From Plectonema cf. radiosum LEGE 06105 (GTDB lineage: Bacteria > Cyanobacteriota > Cyanobacteriia > Cyanobacteriales > Nostocaceae), in the NCBI RefSeq assembly GCF_015207665.1, contig NZ_JADEWL010000002.1, forward strand, positions 62,001-126,000: a stretch of 64,000 bases of DNA, written 5' to 3'. The notes under the pieces were generated by a model, which saw only the letters and a list, made by a program, of their open reading frames with translations, was not told the DNA's origin and made no database searches. Within the stretch, counting starts at the first letter, position 1. Every line of letters starts with the position of its first letter. Both the position numbers and the translations under genes were made by a program. Shown one piece after another: positions 26,874 through 37,482 of the stretch.

Positions 26874-28076
26874 TTAAGCAGTGGGAGGAGATGTTTTTGG
26901 TGCAGCTACATCAATGGAAGGGACGCTAATTTCCGAATTAGTGTCCTCTGTTTGTTCTGTTTTTTTGTAATGACAATCTTCATTTTTTTCTACAGTAAAA
27001 TCATCGCGATCGCTCTTAGTAATGGAAGGACGTACAGCATTTAAAGCCGTTTTAATTACAACAGCACTGGGAACCGCTACAACTACACCTAAAAGCCCAC
27101 CAATTCTAGCTCCCGTCAGTACAGAAATTAACACCCAAGCGGGATTTAAGCCTGTAAAACTACCTAGAATCCGTGGAGCAATGATATTTTCCAGTATTTG
27201 TTGAACGATTACAGCAGCCAATAATGCTCTCATTCCAATCCAGAAATCTTGCAGTGCGACCAAAGATGTGGTCAGAGCAATCCCTACAGAGCCACCAAAG
27301 GGAATTAACGCCATAATCCCGATAGTCAAGCCAAAAAGCAAACCAAAAGGTACTTTCAGCCATAAAAACGTCGGAATTAAAGCTGATGCCATACAAACGG
27401 ATAAAATTATTTGAGTGATAAAGAAATTTTGAAAGCTAAGACGTACTGTTTCCGAAAACGGTTTACTAAATCGATCCGGAAGCCAGCCAATCAAGCTTTG
27501 CCAAAGTTCTGCTCCATGTTGTAGCAAATAAAACGTTAAAACCATAGTCAAGACAATATCAAGCAAGCTCGTTACCGTGACCACCGCTAAATTCAAAACC
27601 TGCCCGGCTATAGCTTGTAATTGTCCTTTAACACGGTCATTAATCTGGACTACTAAAGCATCCAGATTGATTGGTAAACCTAAATTATCAGCTTTTTCGT
27701 TGAGCATCATTAGCTGATAACGTCCCGAATCAATCAATTCCGGTAAACGAGCTACCAATTGCTGAGCTTGAGTAAGCGCTAAAGGTACAAGTGTGACACC
27801 TAATGCCAATAAAATCGATAAACTCAGTAAAAATACTAAAATTGCAATAGGTTCACGTTTTAGACCTTGACGCTCCATCCAGGTTACGGGATAGTTGAGC
27901 AGAAACGCTAATACCGAAGCTCCGGCTAAAATCACTATCAACGAGTGGAAGTAATCAAAAATTACTGAAAACGCCCAGCCATTAATTACTAACAGTGGAG
28001 CAAAAACGGCGATCGCGCCGATTCGCGCTATTGGTGTTAAGCTTTGCCACCAGTTAAGGAGCTTAAGTTTATGCAT
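26874..28076 (-). CDS. AI-2E family (PerM/UPF0118) membrane permease
   Basis: 400 residues with seven or eight membrane segments, including the early hairpin FHSLIVILAGASVLAFLLNYP, the amphipathic region between, and the conserved late block GIMALIPFGGSVGIAL and APRILGSFTGLNPAWVLISV. Family members have been linked to AI-2 export or Na+/H+ exchange; the substrate here cannot be told from sequence. A hydrophilic tail of ~45 residues follows the last span. Convergent with the serpin gene (39 bp apart). Confidence 0.9.
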   Translation of the reverse strand: MHKLKLLNWWQSLTPIARIGAIAVFAPLLVINGWAFSVIFDYFHSLIVILAGASVLAFLLNYPVTWMERQGLKREPIAILVFLLSLSILLALGVTLVPLALTQAQQLVARLPELIDSGRYQLMMLNEKADNLGLPINLDALVVQINDRVKGQLQAIAGQVLNLAVVTVTSLLDIVLTMVLTFYLLQHGAELWQSLIGWLPDRFSKPFSETVRLSFQNFFITQIILSVCMASALIPTFLWLKVPFGLLFGLTIGIMALIPFGGSVGIALTTSLVALQDFWIGMRALLAAVIVQQILENIIAPRILGSFTGLNPAWVLISVLTGARIGGLLGVVVAVPSAVVIKTALNAVRPSITKSDRDDFTVEKNEDCHYKKTEQTEDTNSEISVPSIDVAAPKTSPPTA

Positions 28077-28183
28077 AAAAAAAGCCGATTGCCGTTAACT
28101 AATTAAGTCTTCGATTGTAAGCTTATTATCCCCGACTACAGACCAATCATTCATCCTCCTAGTTTAGGATTTTACTCAGACTA

Positions 28184-28627
28184 ATGAAGCATTTTAAATC
28201 TATTTCTAATTCCAGTATTTCTGATTCAAGCAAACTAAAAACAGAAGATATTTCTCTAATGGGAATGCTGATATACCTAATTCCGGTGATTGGTTTTTTT
28301 CCTTCCCTATGGACGCTTTATCGAGGTGAAGCAAGCCGAGAACAATTAAGAACTTGCCGTTTGTCAATTACATTAGCATTAACTTGGATAATCGGGTACA
28401 TACTTTTAGGAACTGGAGCTTCAAGTTCGGATTTTTTTGCTTTGCGTTTGTATATTCTTAACAGCTTTGTGACCAGCAGTTATTTTGTGGTCAGCGTATG
28501 GTTAATTATTCGCACAGTCCAAGGTAAGTCTCAAAGATTACCGGCATTTAGCCAGTTTGCGGAAAAATTCTTAGTACGTGAACGACTACTTAAGAAGACG
28601 CAAGGCAGAAAGGGCAAAAGCTTATAA
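28184..28627 (+). CDS. Small integral membrane protein of unknown function
   Basis: 147 residues. Ser-rich cytoplasmic start, then three hydrophobic spans: MGMLIYLIPVIGFFPSLWTL, a span near LSITLALTWIIGYILLGTG and one near SSYFVVSVWLIIRTV, and a basic C-terminal tail. Divergent from the permease gene (107 bp). I recognise no domain; the spacing and codon use look genuine. Confidence 0.65.
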   Translation: MKHFKSISNSSISDSSKLKTEDISLMGMLIYLIPVIGFFPSLWTLYRGEASREQLRTCRLSITLALTWIIGYILLGTGASSSDFFALRLYILNSFVTSSYFVVSVWLIIRTVQGKSQRLPAFSQFAEKFLVRERLLKKTQGRKGKSL

Positions 28628-28941
28628 TAAAAGCAATTTAGCTGATGCAATCAATGTCTAGATATTTATATTTCTTGAAATAAAAACATTTGTTGTCAAG
28701 CCGTCTTGCACTAGGATTATCAATGACTTTACAGCCAAATTTAGTATCAAGTTGCCATACTTCTATTAAACATCTCCGGATTAACTAAAAAAATAGGAGA
28801 AATACTGCTATAAGTGTTGTGGTTGACACGAAAGTTGTGTCGTTAGCACTGATAATTAAGAGTTAGCTATTATGGGTTGATTCGTCCGATACGAATGCAA
28901 AACAGAAATTTGAATTTTTATCAATAAGTGTGAGGAAGTCA
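28628..28941. other. Non-coding region upstream of the LCP gene
   Basis: About 310 bp without a coding signal. It ends with the ribosome binding site GAGGAAG used by the GTG at 28942. Confidence 0.4.
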
Positions 28942-30369
28942 GTGACCATTCAAAGAACTTCGGCGCAAGACAGCCATTCTGCGTCCCCTCCCAACTCAAA
29001 TGACAAAAAAGAAAATAAACCTAAATCGGGAAAGTGGTTGTGGTTCTGGGTTGGGATGAGTGGTATTGCGATGATATCGGCTACGGCAGGAGCGCTTTTA
29101 GCAGTTTCCTTGAGCGGTAGTCCTTTCATGCAAGCCAATCTTAGCCCCGATGAAGCCGCTGTATTCGAGAAAGATAGTATTGCTGGGGGTGGACTACGGT
29201 TTTCCGAATTAACTCGTCCGGTAAATGTTTTAATTATGGGAATGAGCGTACTTCCCGACGATGTAGAAAATCCTCCATCTGAAGTTAGAGATTTAGGATA
29301 CTTACCTCAAGTAAATTCTTTTAATGGTCTTGCTGATGTGATGCTGCTGGTCAAATTCGATCCTCAGACCAAAAAGTTGACCATGCTTTCCATACCCAGA
29401 GATACTCGTACTGAAGTAGAAGGATATGGGATAAAAAAAATCAATTCCTCTAACGCTTTGGGTGGTCCAGCTTTAAGTGCTAAAAGCGCGAGTAACCTTT
29501 TAGGAGGAGTTGCAATCGACCGCTACGTAAGGATTAATGTTCTGGGAGTAGGTAAGCTAATCGATGCTTTGGGAGGAGTAACGGTAAACGTTCCCGAAGA
29601 TTTAAAGTATCAAGATGATTCTCAGCATTTATACATCAATTTAAAAGCAGGTAAACAGCATTTAGATGGTGACAAAGCGCTCCAGCTTTTACGCTTTCGT
29701 AATGATGGTAGGGGAGATATTGGTCGGATTCAACGTCAGCAAGTGCTGCTGCGAGCATTAATGGATGAAGCCCTCAACCCTGCAACGTTAACGCAATTAC
29801 CTCAAATTCTTAACGTAGTCAAAGAAAATATTGATACTAACTTGAAAGTAGAAGAATTGTTAGCGCTGGTTGGTTTTGGAGTCAGAACCAATCGTTCTAA
29901 TATGCAAATGTTAATGGTACCCGGTCGATTTAGCAGTCCTAGCGAGTATACTGCTAGCTACTGGATACCAGACCCTGAGCGTATAAGTGCTATGATGGCT
30001 CAGCACTTTGGTATAGAAACTGATAATCAATTTCAATCTGCTGAACCAGCATCTTTACGAATTGCGATTCAAAATCGTACTGGCAGCGATAATATTCGTT
30101 TCCAACGCTTGACTAGAAAATTACAAAAAGCTGGTTATACTAACACTTACGTCACAAAAAGCTGGACTCAACCTTTACAATCAACCCACATTGTTGCTCA
30201 ACAGGGAGACGAAACCAGCGCTGAATCAATTCGTAGTCTCCTAGGATTTGGAGAAGTGCGAGTCGAAAGTACTGGTAGTCTTGATTCCGATATTACGATT
30301 CAGTTGGGTGAAGATTGGTTGAAAGAATCGGATGCTCCGGAATCTTCTAATGATATACCATTGTTATAA
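28942..30369 (+). CDS. LytR-CpsA-Psr (LCP) family protein
   Basis: LCP enzymes transfer glycopolymers from lipid carriers to peptidoglycan or other cell-wall acceptors. 475 residues from the GTG at 28942, which has AGGAAG nine bases upstream; a GTG four codons earlier is less likely. Order: cytoplasmic Ser/Lys-rich tail, one membrane helix (GMSGIAMISATAGALLAVSL), LCP domain with VNVLIMGMSV, DVMLLVKFD, SIPRDTRTEV, KINSSNALGG, LQLLRFRNDGRGDIGRIQRQ (the Arg/Asp pyrophosphate-binding residues), and a C-terminal LytR_C-like domain (LRIAIQNRTG...). Convergent with a hydrolase gene. Confidence 0.93.
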   Translation: MTIQRTSAQDSHSASPPNSNDKKENKPKSGKWLWFWVGMSGIAMISATAGALLAVSLSGSPFMQANLSPDEAAVFEKDSIAGGGLRFSELTRPVNVLIMGMSVLPDDVENPPSEVRDLGYLPQVNSFNGLADVMLLVKFDPQTKKLTMLSIPRDTRTEVEGYGIKKINSSNALGGPALSAKSASNLLGGVAIDRYVRINVLGVGKLIDALGGVTVNVPEDLKYQDDSQHLYINLKAGKQHLDGDKALQLLRFRNDGRGDIGRIQRQQVLLRALMDEALNPATLTQLPQILNVVKENIDTNLKVEELLALVGFGVRTNRSNMQMLMVPGRFSSPSEYTASYWIPDPERISAMMAQHFGIETDNQFQSAEPASLRIAIQNRTGSDNIRFQRLTRKLQKAGYTNTYVTKSWTQPLQSTHIVAQQGDETSAESIRSLLGFGEVRVESTGSLDSDITIQLGEDWLKESDAPESSNDIPLL

Positions 30370-30475
30370 GTCGCTAAATAAATGGCAACTGGCAGAACAG
30401 ATACTTCAAGTTATTATCTCTGCAATAATCAGGCCATTCTAGTTGTTCAATAATTAAAAATGATCTGTTTTTACT

Positions 30476-30499
30476 TCCGTCAAACTCTAGTTTGACGGA
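30476..30499. terminator. Perfect 10-bp hairpin between convergent genes
   Basis: TCCGTCAAAC (30476-30485) and GTTTGACGGA (30490-30499) pair perfectly around a TCTA loop, midway between the convergent LCP and hydrolase genes. No strong T run follows on either side, so a bidirectional terminator is plausible but not certain. Confidence 0.55.
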
Positions 30500-30522
30500 G
30501 AGCATTCAAAAAACATGATGAT

Positions 30523-31431
30523 TCAATTCGACTGTGACGAAAATTCTAAAATCCAATCCTCTAAAATCGGATTTACTAATTCTGGAGCTTCATCCTGGGG
30601 ACAATGACCTACCCCTTCTAAAGGGATAAACTTGGTTACTTGGGGAAACTCAGCCAGCTTTCTACCTAACTCTATTGGTTCCCAAGGATCTGCTGTCCCC
30701 CATAAAATAATCGCCGGACAAGGTAGGATTGGTAACAAGTCTTCTGCTAGGGGACCCCTTGAATAAGCAGTAAACGCTAAAAATACGGCTGCTGCACCTG
30801 GATCTTTGGCTGGAGCCATTAAAATATCGACTAATTCGTCAGTAACAGCTAAACCCAAAGGATAAGCTTGCAGCAGAATCGAACGCACGGTTTTGGGTTT
30901 AGCAATTTGATTAAAAAAGAATTCGCCAATAGGCTTGACAGAAAGTATTCTTTGCAGTATTGGCGCTCCCATACGCCGATAATAAGGCAACTCTGCTTGT
31001 TTACGTTCGTGCAAAAGTCGTAGAGAACAGTTAAGCAACGCTATACCCAATGCAATTTCTGGGTTATCGACTGCGGCTTGCATTGCGACTATACAACCGA
31101 TGGAATTTCCTACCAAAAAAGCAGATTCACCCACAACTTGACGGCAAAAATCAGCTATCAACTGTCCCCAAGTTTCAAATGTATAAGCAATTTCTTCATT
31201 GGGTTTGGGTTTGGCTGAAGCCCCAAAACCAATCAAATCAACAGCATAAACACGACAATTTTCTGCTAACACAGGGATATTTTTTCGCCAATGTCCCCAA
31301 GAAGCCCCAAAGCCATGTATCAAAACAACGGCAGAGCCGGTAGTTCCCTGAGTTTGATAGCAAATGGGAAAACCTTGCCACATCCAGGTTTGTGTTGAAC
31401 TAGATACCAGGGTAGAAATAGAAGTATTCAT
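30523..31431 (-). CDS. Alpha/beta-hydrolase
   Basis: 302 residues of the standard fold. Oxyanion-hole motif VVLIHGFGASWGHW, nucleophile elbow VGNSIG (Ser110), acid in WGTADPWEP (Asp248) and His in GVGHCPQDEAP (His276) are all in place. It resembles the plastid/cyanobacterial group of hydrolases related to pheophytinase-like and haloalkane dehalogenase-like proteins; substrate unknown. ATG start. Confidence 0.9.
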   Translation of the reverse strand: MNTSISTLVSSSTQTWMWQGFPICYQTQGTTGSAVVLIHGFGASWGHWRKNIPVLAENCRVYAVDLIGFGASAKPKPNEEIAYTFETWGQLIADFCRQVVGESAFLVGNSIGCIVAMQAAVDNPEIALGIALLNCSLRLLHERKQAELPYYRRMGAPILQRILSVKPIGEFFFNQIAKPKTVRSILLQAYPLGLAVTDELVDILMAPAKDPGAAAVFLAFTAYSRGPLAEDLLPILPCPAIILWGTADPWEPIELGRKLAEFPQVTKFIPLEGVGHCPQDEAPELVNPILEDWILEFSSQSN

Positions 31432-32525
31432 GGAATTTTATATGTAAAAATAAAAGTAAAAGCAAAATAATATTACATTTGAGGTTTTAATCCTCTAACC
31501 CCCAGGAATTTAGGGGAGTTTGTCGATTGCCTAAATATTTAGTCAGAGTCTGTGATATAGGAGGGAGCAGAGAACAGGGAACGGTTTTGAAAGTCTTCGA
31601 GGGTAAGAATTTTACGATTTTTCTTGCCCTAAACTACCCGGCTACCGCTATATCAAGCAGCTACTGCAAACTTTGTTTCTAAAAGCAAGTCTAGAAACAT
31701 CTTTTGTGCTTGTAAACCGAAATAATTAACTGATAATTCCGATTCTAGGGATTCTAGTATTTTTACATTTAATGCTGTAAGGGGATAAACTTCGGTTAAG
31801 AAAATTTATTTACCAAGGCAAGGCGCAAAAAACACAAAAGTAGACAGCTAAATATGACTTATTTTGCCGGATGTTTGTATTGTGGCTCAGACAGCGAGCT
31901 TGAGCGAGATGCTCATACTACCATCCATCATTTATATTTTGCCAGACTACTAGAAGCTTGTCTTGGATATCAAAAATCTAGTTGAGATTTTGTTAATACA
32001 TAGAAGGGAATAGCTGTATAACTGAGCAGTAAATATAAATATATAAATATTTTTGCTTGGCTACTTATTGGATGTCTTACCTCTAAATTATTTTCAGTAT
32101 TTTTTCTGATGTCAATTCAAGTATTTGTAAGATAGCTAATCAATTAATCAATCACGGTTAATTTCAAATAAATGGTTTCTAAACACAATAAATAGCTCAA
32201 TATTTAATGTATTAAATAGCAAAATACGGCTGAAAAACTGCTTTGTAGATGGATTATATTGATTATGGCAATTTTAAACTGCTTAGAAGAAAAAATCTCA
32301 TCTTAGTTAATGAATATAAAAAAATCTCAAAATTACTAAAAATAATGCAAGACGATATTTCCAGATTTATTCAGTAGTTTTACAATTTACGACAATTAAC
32401 GGTGAACTATAGAATTATTGCATATCAGTTAAGCATCTACACAAAGGGTGGCTTGAAATTGGACGCGGCAAGCCCACATGAAAAATGTGTTTTGCTGTTC
32501 CCAGTTCCTTCCAGCAACCAAAAAT
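31432..32525. other. Long non-coding region, possible small gene remnant
   Basis: About 1.1 kb, AT-rich. On the minus strand at 31653-31805 a 50-codon frame without a standard start reads VYPLTALNVKILESLES... and ends KFAVAA; it has coding-like composition but is too short to judge. The rest holds no recognisable gene or repeat. Confidence 0.3.
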
Positions 32526-33080
32526 ATGAGTGTACTAGAGACAATGGATACCCCCGTAGGAAAATACGCACCTGATTTTGAACTGCCAGGAATTGATAAT
32601 CAAGTACACCATCTAAGACGTTATTTAGAAAGATTCCGTGCAGTTGGCGTAATTTCGATGTGCAACCGCTGCCCCTATGTAGAGTTCTATATAGACAAAC
32701 TCAAACAACTACAGGCAGAATTTGGTCCACAAGGCTTTACGCTGATTGGAGTCAATGGCAACATTGCCCAAAATGACCCCAAGGAAAGCTTTGACAACAT
32801 GAAAGCTTTTGCAAGACTTAATCAATTAAATTTCCCTTATTTATGGGATTCAACTCAAGACGTAACTCGTAGCTTTGGTGCCACTAACACACCAATGGCA
32901 TTTTTAATTGACCAAGATGGTATTGTGCGTTACAAAGGTCAAGTGGACAGTACCGCTCAGCAACCAGGTTCAGCAGAAAAAGCTTATCTAAAGAATGCAG
33001 TTGTTGCTTTATTAAAACAACAAGAAATCCGTGTCGCCGAGACAGAAGCTCTAGGTAGTAGTTTGGTATGGCGAAACTAG
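32526..33080 (+). CDS. Thioredoxin-fold (AhpC/TSA-TlpA-like) protein
   Basis: 184 residues from the ATG at 32526; the frame opens 16 codons earlier (32478), but the family usually begins close to TPVGKYAPDFELPG. Peroxiredoxin/TlpA-type fold with APDFELPGID, VISMCNRCPYV (C-x-x-C redox centre), LIGVNGN and GATNTPMAFLIDQDG with the cis-proline TP. No signal peptide, so cytoplasmic. It lies 70 bp upstream of pyrH but is probably separately expressed. Partner unknown. Confidence 0.87.
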   Translation: MSVLETMDTPVGKYAPDFELPGIDNQVHHLRRYLERFRAVGVISMCNRCPYVEFYIDKLKQLQAEFGPQGFTLIGVNGNIAQNDPKESFDNMKAFARLNQLNFPYLWDSTQDVTRSFGATNTPMAFLIDQDGIVRYKGQVDSTAQQPGSAEKAYLKNAVVALLKQQEIRVAETEALGSSLVWRN

Positions 33081-33150
33081 AGACAGATAGTCATTCTACT
33101 GATATCTTAAATGGTACGGCAAATACAAATTTTGGATAAAGCTTAACTTC

Positions 33151-33879
33151 ATGGGAACAGGTTACCGACGGGTTTTACTGAAACTGAGCGGTGAAGCCTT
33201 AATGGGCAGTATGGGCTACGGAATTGACCCCGAGGTGGTTAATTCCATAGCTTCAGAAGTAAAAGAGGTTGTAGCCACTGGCGTTCAGCTTGCCATAGTC
33301 GTAGGAGGCGGAAATATATTTCGCGGGATGAAAGCTGCTTCGGCGGGTATGGATAGGGCCACCGCTGACTATATCGGCATGATTGCAACAGTGATGAATG
33401 CCATGACTTTGCAAGAATCCCTCGAACGAATAGGTGTACAGACGCGCCTACAAACCGCGATCGCTATGCAAGAAGTAGCCGAACCATATATACGTCGTAA
33501 AGCCATCCGTCATTTAGAATTAGGACGGGTGGTGATTTTTGGCGCGGGTTCTGGTAATCCCTTCTTTACAACTGATACGACAGCTGCTTTAAGAGCAGCT
33601 GAAATCGATGCGGAAGTGATTTTTAAAGCGACTAAAGTAGATGGAGTATACGATTGCGATCCACATACTAACAGCAACGCCAAGCGTTACAAATCACTAA
33701 CATACGCACACGTTTTAAATAATGAATTGCGAGTAATGGATAGTACTGCGATCGCCTTATGTAAAGAAAACAATATCCCTATTCTTGTCTTTGACTTGAA
33801 TACGCGGGGTAATATCCACCGCGCAGTTATGGGAGAATCTATTGGCACCATTGTGGGAGGTTCTTGTGAAATTAGCTGA
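33151..33879 (+). CDS. pyrH: UMP kinase
   Basis: Phosphorylates UMP to UDP. Amino-acid-kinase fold: [13 protein letters not shown] at the start, [10 protein letters not shown], the [20 protein letters not shown]-binding stretch, [15 protein letters not shown] and [10 protein letters not shown]. 242 residues, standard. Its last 14 bases overlap the start of frr, the usual pyrH-frr arrangement linking nucleotide supply and translation genes. Confidence 0.98.
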   Translation: MGTGYRRVLLKLSGEALMGSMGYGIDPEVVNSIASEVKEVVATGVQLAIVVGGGNIFRGMKAASAGMDRATADYIGMIATVMNAMTLQESLERIGVQTRLQTAIAMQEVAEPYIRRKAIRHLELGRVVIFGAGSGNPFFTTDTTAALRAAEIDAEVIFKATKVDGVYDCDPHTNSNAKRYKSLTYAHVLNNELRVMDSTAIALCKENNIPILVFDLNTRGNIHRAVMGESIGTIVGGSCEIS

Positions 33880-34414
33880 TGCTGAGAGTACAATGCAAAA
33901 GACCGTTGAAGCTACTCAACGTTCTTTTAATACGATTCGCACTGGTCGGGCTAATTCAAGTCTACTAGATAAGGTTATGGTTGAATATTATGGTGTAGAT
34001 ACAGCTTTAAAGTCTTTAGCGAATATCAGTACACCTGATGCTACTACCATCACAATCCAGCCCTATGATCAAAGCAGCTTGAATTCAATCGCAAAAGCGA
34101 TTTCTCTTTCCGATGTGGGTTTAACTCCTAATAACGATGGTTCTACCATTAGGCTGAATATTCCGCCTTTGACTACCGAACGTCGTAAAGAATTTGTCAA
34201 ACTCGCTTCTAAGTATGCCGAAGAAGGGCGCGTTGCTATTCGCAATATTCGCCGAGATGCTTTAGATTCGATTCGCAAGCAGGAAAAGAATGCTGAAATT
34301 TCTGAAGATGAATCGCGAGATTTGCAGGACGAAGTGCAAAAGTTGACAAATAAGTACACAGCAAAAATAGACGATTTGTTTGCAGATAAAGAAAAAGAAA
34401 TCACAACTGTTTAA
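33866..34414 (+). CDS. frr: Ribosome-recycling factor
   Basis: Splits post-termination ribosomes with EF-G. Three-helix bundle protein of 182 residues with [17 protein letters not shown] and [20 protein letters not shown], and a C-terminal [15 protein letters not shown] choose the GTG at 33866 because GGGAGG lies five bases upstream and the protein then starts [10 protein letters not shown]. This overlaps pyrH by 14 bp, implying translational coupling. Confidence 0.97.
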   Translation: MKLADAESTMQKTVEATQRSFNTIRTGRANSSLLDKVMVEYYGVDTALKSLANISTPDATTITIQPYDQSSLNSIAKAISLSDVGLTPNNDGSTIRLNIPPLTTERRKEFVKLASKYAEEGRVAIRNIRRDALDSIRKQEKNAEISEDESRDLQDEVQKLTNKYTAKIDDLFADKEKEITTV

Positions 34415-35059
34415 GATTGTGAATTGAAACGCCGCAGAGTTGGAAGTTTTTAACCATATAGTTATGAGTTAACTTCTAGCTCTGGGCTTTTTATTGGAAA
34501 TATCGAATCTAACAAACTCAAAAGATTGTTTTTTCTCACACCGCGATGGCGAATACTAAGTAATTTTCTCAAACAGATATGGCAGTATTCATCTCAAATT
34601 TACTCAAACTTAATCAAATACCTGGAATATTTTACAAAAAGTTTTTAATTAATTTCCTCGGTTAATTGTAATTTATTAGCGGTTATGCAAGCTCTAAGTA
34701 TTAAAATCGATAATTACAGAATTCGGGTTTTTATGAGGATTTTCTGATATTACGGATATTTATATCGTAAAAACCCAACTTCTTACCCCACGAAAAATTC
34801 AGGTGAAAATATAATGTAAAGTCAAATACATATAAGTAAATTAAAATGATGCAAGCAAAATTATGGAATTTAAAAATTTATCCTTAATAGTTATATTTAC
34901 GGATGAACATAGTTAGTTAAGAATAAATATTCAGATAAATAGAAATAAGATAACTGTAAGTAAAATTTTTACGAACTAAGTCGTAAAATCGGTAACAGTT
35001 TAGTTTGATAAGCCCGTCACTCTTATACACGATATATTGAGGAGCAAAAGTTTAATTAT
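34415..35059. repeat. Intergenic region with TTCGGGTTTTTAT palindrome
   Basis: 645 bp without a gene. A dispersed palindrome lies at ~34723-34783 (TTCGGGTTTTTAT and GTAAAAACCCAACTTCT). The rest is AT-rich; GAGGAG at ~35039 serves the next gene. Confidence 0.55.
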
Positions 35060-36172
35060 ATGTACGATTGCATCATCGTCGGCGCAGGTCCTGCTGGTGG
35101 CACAGCTGCATACCATTTAGCAAAACAAGGACGTTCGGTACTTGTATTGGAAAAGGAATCCCTACCGAGGTATAAACCCTGCGGTGGTGGAGTCTCCCCT
35201 GCGATCGCTTCATGGTTTGACTTCGATTTTAGTCCTGTAATTTCTCTCAAGGTAGACACCATCCGGTTTACCTGGAAAAAAGGAGACCCTGTAGAAAGCA
35301 AAATCCAAACCATTGAACCAGTATGGATGGTACAGCGAGATGTTTTTGACCATTTCCTAGTGCAGCAAGCGCAGAATCTTGGTGCGGAACTCAAAGACGG
35401 TACTGAAGTAAAATCAATTGAGTTCAAAAGCGACTTTTGGCAAGTAAATACAGCAAATGGTACATTTTCGGCACGCTACCTGATTGCAGCAGACGGTGCA
35501 GCCGGACCAATGTCAAAATGGCTCGGTTTCAAAGAACCCAAGCGCCGTTTAGCAGCAGCTTTGGAAGCACCTGCTACATCTGGACAAGAGAAGTCTAAGA
35601 TTCAGTTTGAATTCGGCACAATTAAAAACGGCTACATTTGGAGCTTCCCAAAAGCAGATGGTCTTTCTATTGGGGCTGCAAGTTTCCTTGGTGGAGAACC
35701 TGATAATTTCACGAAAATTTTTCAGGATTGCAGTTCGATGTTGGGGGTGGATGTGAATGCTTGCAAAGAGTACAGTCACCCTTTGTGTTTGTGGAATGGA
35801 AATAAAACACTCCACACCCAAAACGCTGTCTTAGCTGGAGAAGCAGCTTGTGTAGTTGACCCCATGACAGCAGAAGGGATTCGTCCCTCAATTTTTAGTG
35901 GAATGAAAGCCGCTGAAGCTGTCAATAAAGCTTTGGGTGGCGATATTAACGCCCTAGAGCAATATACTGAAGTCATGACCGAAGAATGGGGCGCTGATAT
36001 GGCTTGGGCGCAAAAGCTTGCAGGCGCATTCTATCGTTTCCCTGGTGTTGGTTACAAAGCGGGTGTAAAACGTCCTACTGGTAGCCAAATTATGGGTCAA
36101 ATTCTCTGCGGACAATTACGTTATGGTGACGTTGTAGGCCGCGCTCTCAAGCGTTTGGTTCCCTTCGGATAA
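35060..36172 (+). CDS. Geranylgeranyl reductase family flavoprotein
   Basis: 370 residues. FAD-binding Rossmann motif IIVGAGPAGGTAAYHLA at the start, PCGGGVSP (family hallmark), the GD-type motif LIAADGAAGPMSKWLG and the second FAD motif GEAACVVDPMTAEGIRPS. It belongs to the ChlP/archaeal GGR group (COG0644 type), but chlorophyll-synthesis ChlP in cyanobacteria is a longer, different paralogue, so this one may act on other isoprenoid chains (carotenoid, quinone or lipid). It follows pyrH-frr, a placement I remember in related genomes. GAGGAG ribosome binding site. Confidence 0.88.
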   Translation: MYDCIIVGAGPAGGTAAYHLAKQGRSVLVLEKESLPRYKPCGGGVSPAIASWFDFDFSPVISLKVDTIRFTWKKGDPVESKIQTIEPVWMVQRDVFDHFLVQQAQNLGAELKDGTEVKSIEFKSDFWQVNTANGTFSARYLIAADGAAGPMSKWLGFKEPKRRLAAALEAPATSGQEKSKIQFEFGTIKNGYIWSFPKADGLSIGAASFLGGEPDNFTKIFQDCSSMLGVDVNACKEYSHPLCLWNGNKTLHTQNAVLAGEAACVVDPMTAEGIRPSIFSGMKAAEAVNKALGGDINALEQYTEVMTEEWGADMAWAQKLAGAFYRFPGVGYKAGVKRPTGSQIMGQILCGQLRYGDVVGRALKRLVPFG

Positions 36173-36181
36173 TTGGCATGA

Positions 36182-36280
36182 GAGAAGTCGGGTTTTTATC
36201 AGGTTTGTGTGAGATTACGATATTGATCATAAAAACCCGACTTCTTTACAAATCTGGGATGAGAAGTCGGGTTTTTTGCC
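36182..36280. repeat. AGAAGTCGGGTTTTT palindrome between convergent genes
   Basis: GAGAAGTCGGGTTTTTAT (from 36182) pairs with ATAAAAACCCGACTTCTT (to 36245); another half-unit GAGAAGTCGGGTTTTTTG follows at 36261-36278. The perfect long stem and T runs make it a good bidirectional terminator for the flanking convergent genes. Confidence 0.75.
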
Positions 36281-36286
36281 TAAGTC

Positions 36287-37159
36287 TTAACTAAATTTAT
36301 TCATTAAAAAATATAAAGCTGCTGTGGCGATCGCCATACAAAATATTCCCGCAACACCTGCTAGCGGTTTTTGATTTTTACCTGTAATCCACTCAGATGT
36401 TTTACCAGTGTAATTAATTAAACCAAGGGTATCAATAGTTGCTATTGACCACACCCAACCCGCATGCAGTCCCCAAGCTAAACCCAGACTGCCATTATCG
36501 GCAAATCTTGCTAAGACTAAGACCATTCCCATTAACCACAGTCCCGGTAGTTGGGGAGTTGTTTCGCGTTGCTCCCAAACTAAATGTAGCAATGCAAAAA
36601 TTAAGCTGGAAATTACTGCTGCGGTTAAAACGGAATAATCTTGTTCGAGTTGACTGAACAGAAAACCTCGAAATACCAGTTCTTCAATTCCACCCACTAA
36701 TAGCCCTACCAACATAATCGAAAATAATGTGGATGGTACGGATTTTAGATTTGATTGTTCTAAGCTGCATAAACCTAAAGACAACTGACAACCAAATACA
36801 AAAGCTAAACTTACCACTGCTAAGCTAAAACCTGAAAATAGTGAATATAAAATTGACAAATTTCCGTTCCAACCATAACTTGAAAAAGATTTATCAGTAA
36901 GCCAACTAGTCAACAGTAGGACAAAGGGAACTAGTAAATAAAGAGAAACTAATAAAGGAATTTTTTGTTCGGGTTGCAAAGGTTGCTGCGGTTTCCAATC
37001 CAGTACTTTTGTCAAAATCAATCCAATCGGTAACCAACATCCTATCCAAATAAGAAAAAAAGCCACTACCACAACTAAAGAAGGCGCATCTTTCCACTGG
37101 GACACGAAGTTGTTGGTTAATGGCTCAAATAAGGCTATCAAAATAAACGAAAGAAACAC
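36287..37159 (-). CDS. CPBP-family intramembrane protease (CAAX/Abi type)
   Basis: 290 residues, about eight membrane spans. Active-site motif GGIEELVFRGF gives the EExxxR signature (E159, E160, R164), followed by the conserved His in FALLHLVWE (His192) and a later H in WGLHAGWVWS. Family members are glutamic or metal-independent intramembrane peptidases; targets in cyanobacteria are mostly unknown. ATG start. Confidence 0.9.
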   Translation of the reverse strand: MFLSFILIALFEPLTNNFVSQWKDAPSLVVVVAFFLIWIGCWLPIGLILTKVLDWKPQQPLQPEQKIPLLVSLYLLVPFVLLLTSWLTDKSFSSYGWNGNLSILYSLFSGFSLAVVSLAFVFGCQLSLGLCSLEQSNLKSVPSTLFSIMLVGLLVGGIEELVFRGFLFSQLEQDYSVLTAAVISSLIFALLHLVWEQRETTPQLPGLWLMGMVLVLARFADNGSLGLAWGLHAGWVWSIATIDTLGLINYTGKTSEWITGKNQKPLAGVAGIFCMAIATAALYFLMNKFS

Positions 37160-37482
37160 AACGGACTAATCTAATCGCTTTCAAGATGTTTTTTATTCCT
37201 GAATAAAAAAGAAAAAGTGGCTGAAAATATCGAGTGTTTAGAAAAGAGAAGCATTAATTGCATCAATACTTCTCTACTGAGTGCTTTACGACTCGCAATT
37301 GAATCGCTTTACCTTTCTTTACTCAATTTTATGCCAAAAAAATTTCCGAGTAATCTAGTCGTTTAGGCACATTTAGCTTGATAAAAACTAATTAAAAATT
37401 TGCCAAAACAACTCATTTTCTACGATTGCACGGACAAGTTATCAAAAATTGTCTTCAAACTTATCCTCAACATAAGAAAAAT

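Noticed and set aside
31653-31805. Fifty-codon minus-strand frame ending KFAVAA
   Set aside because: No standard start codon and too short to separate from chance.
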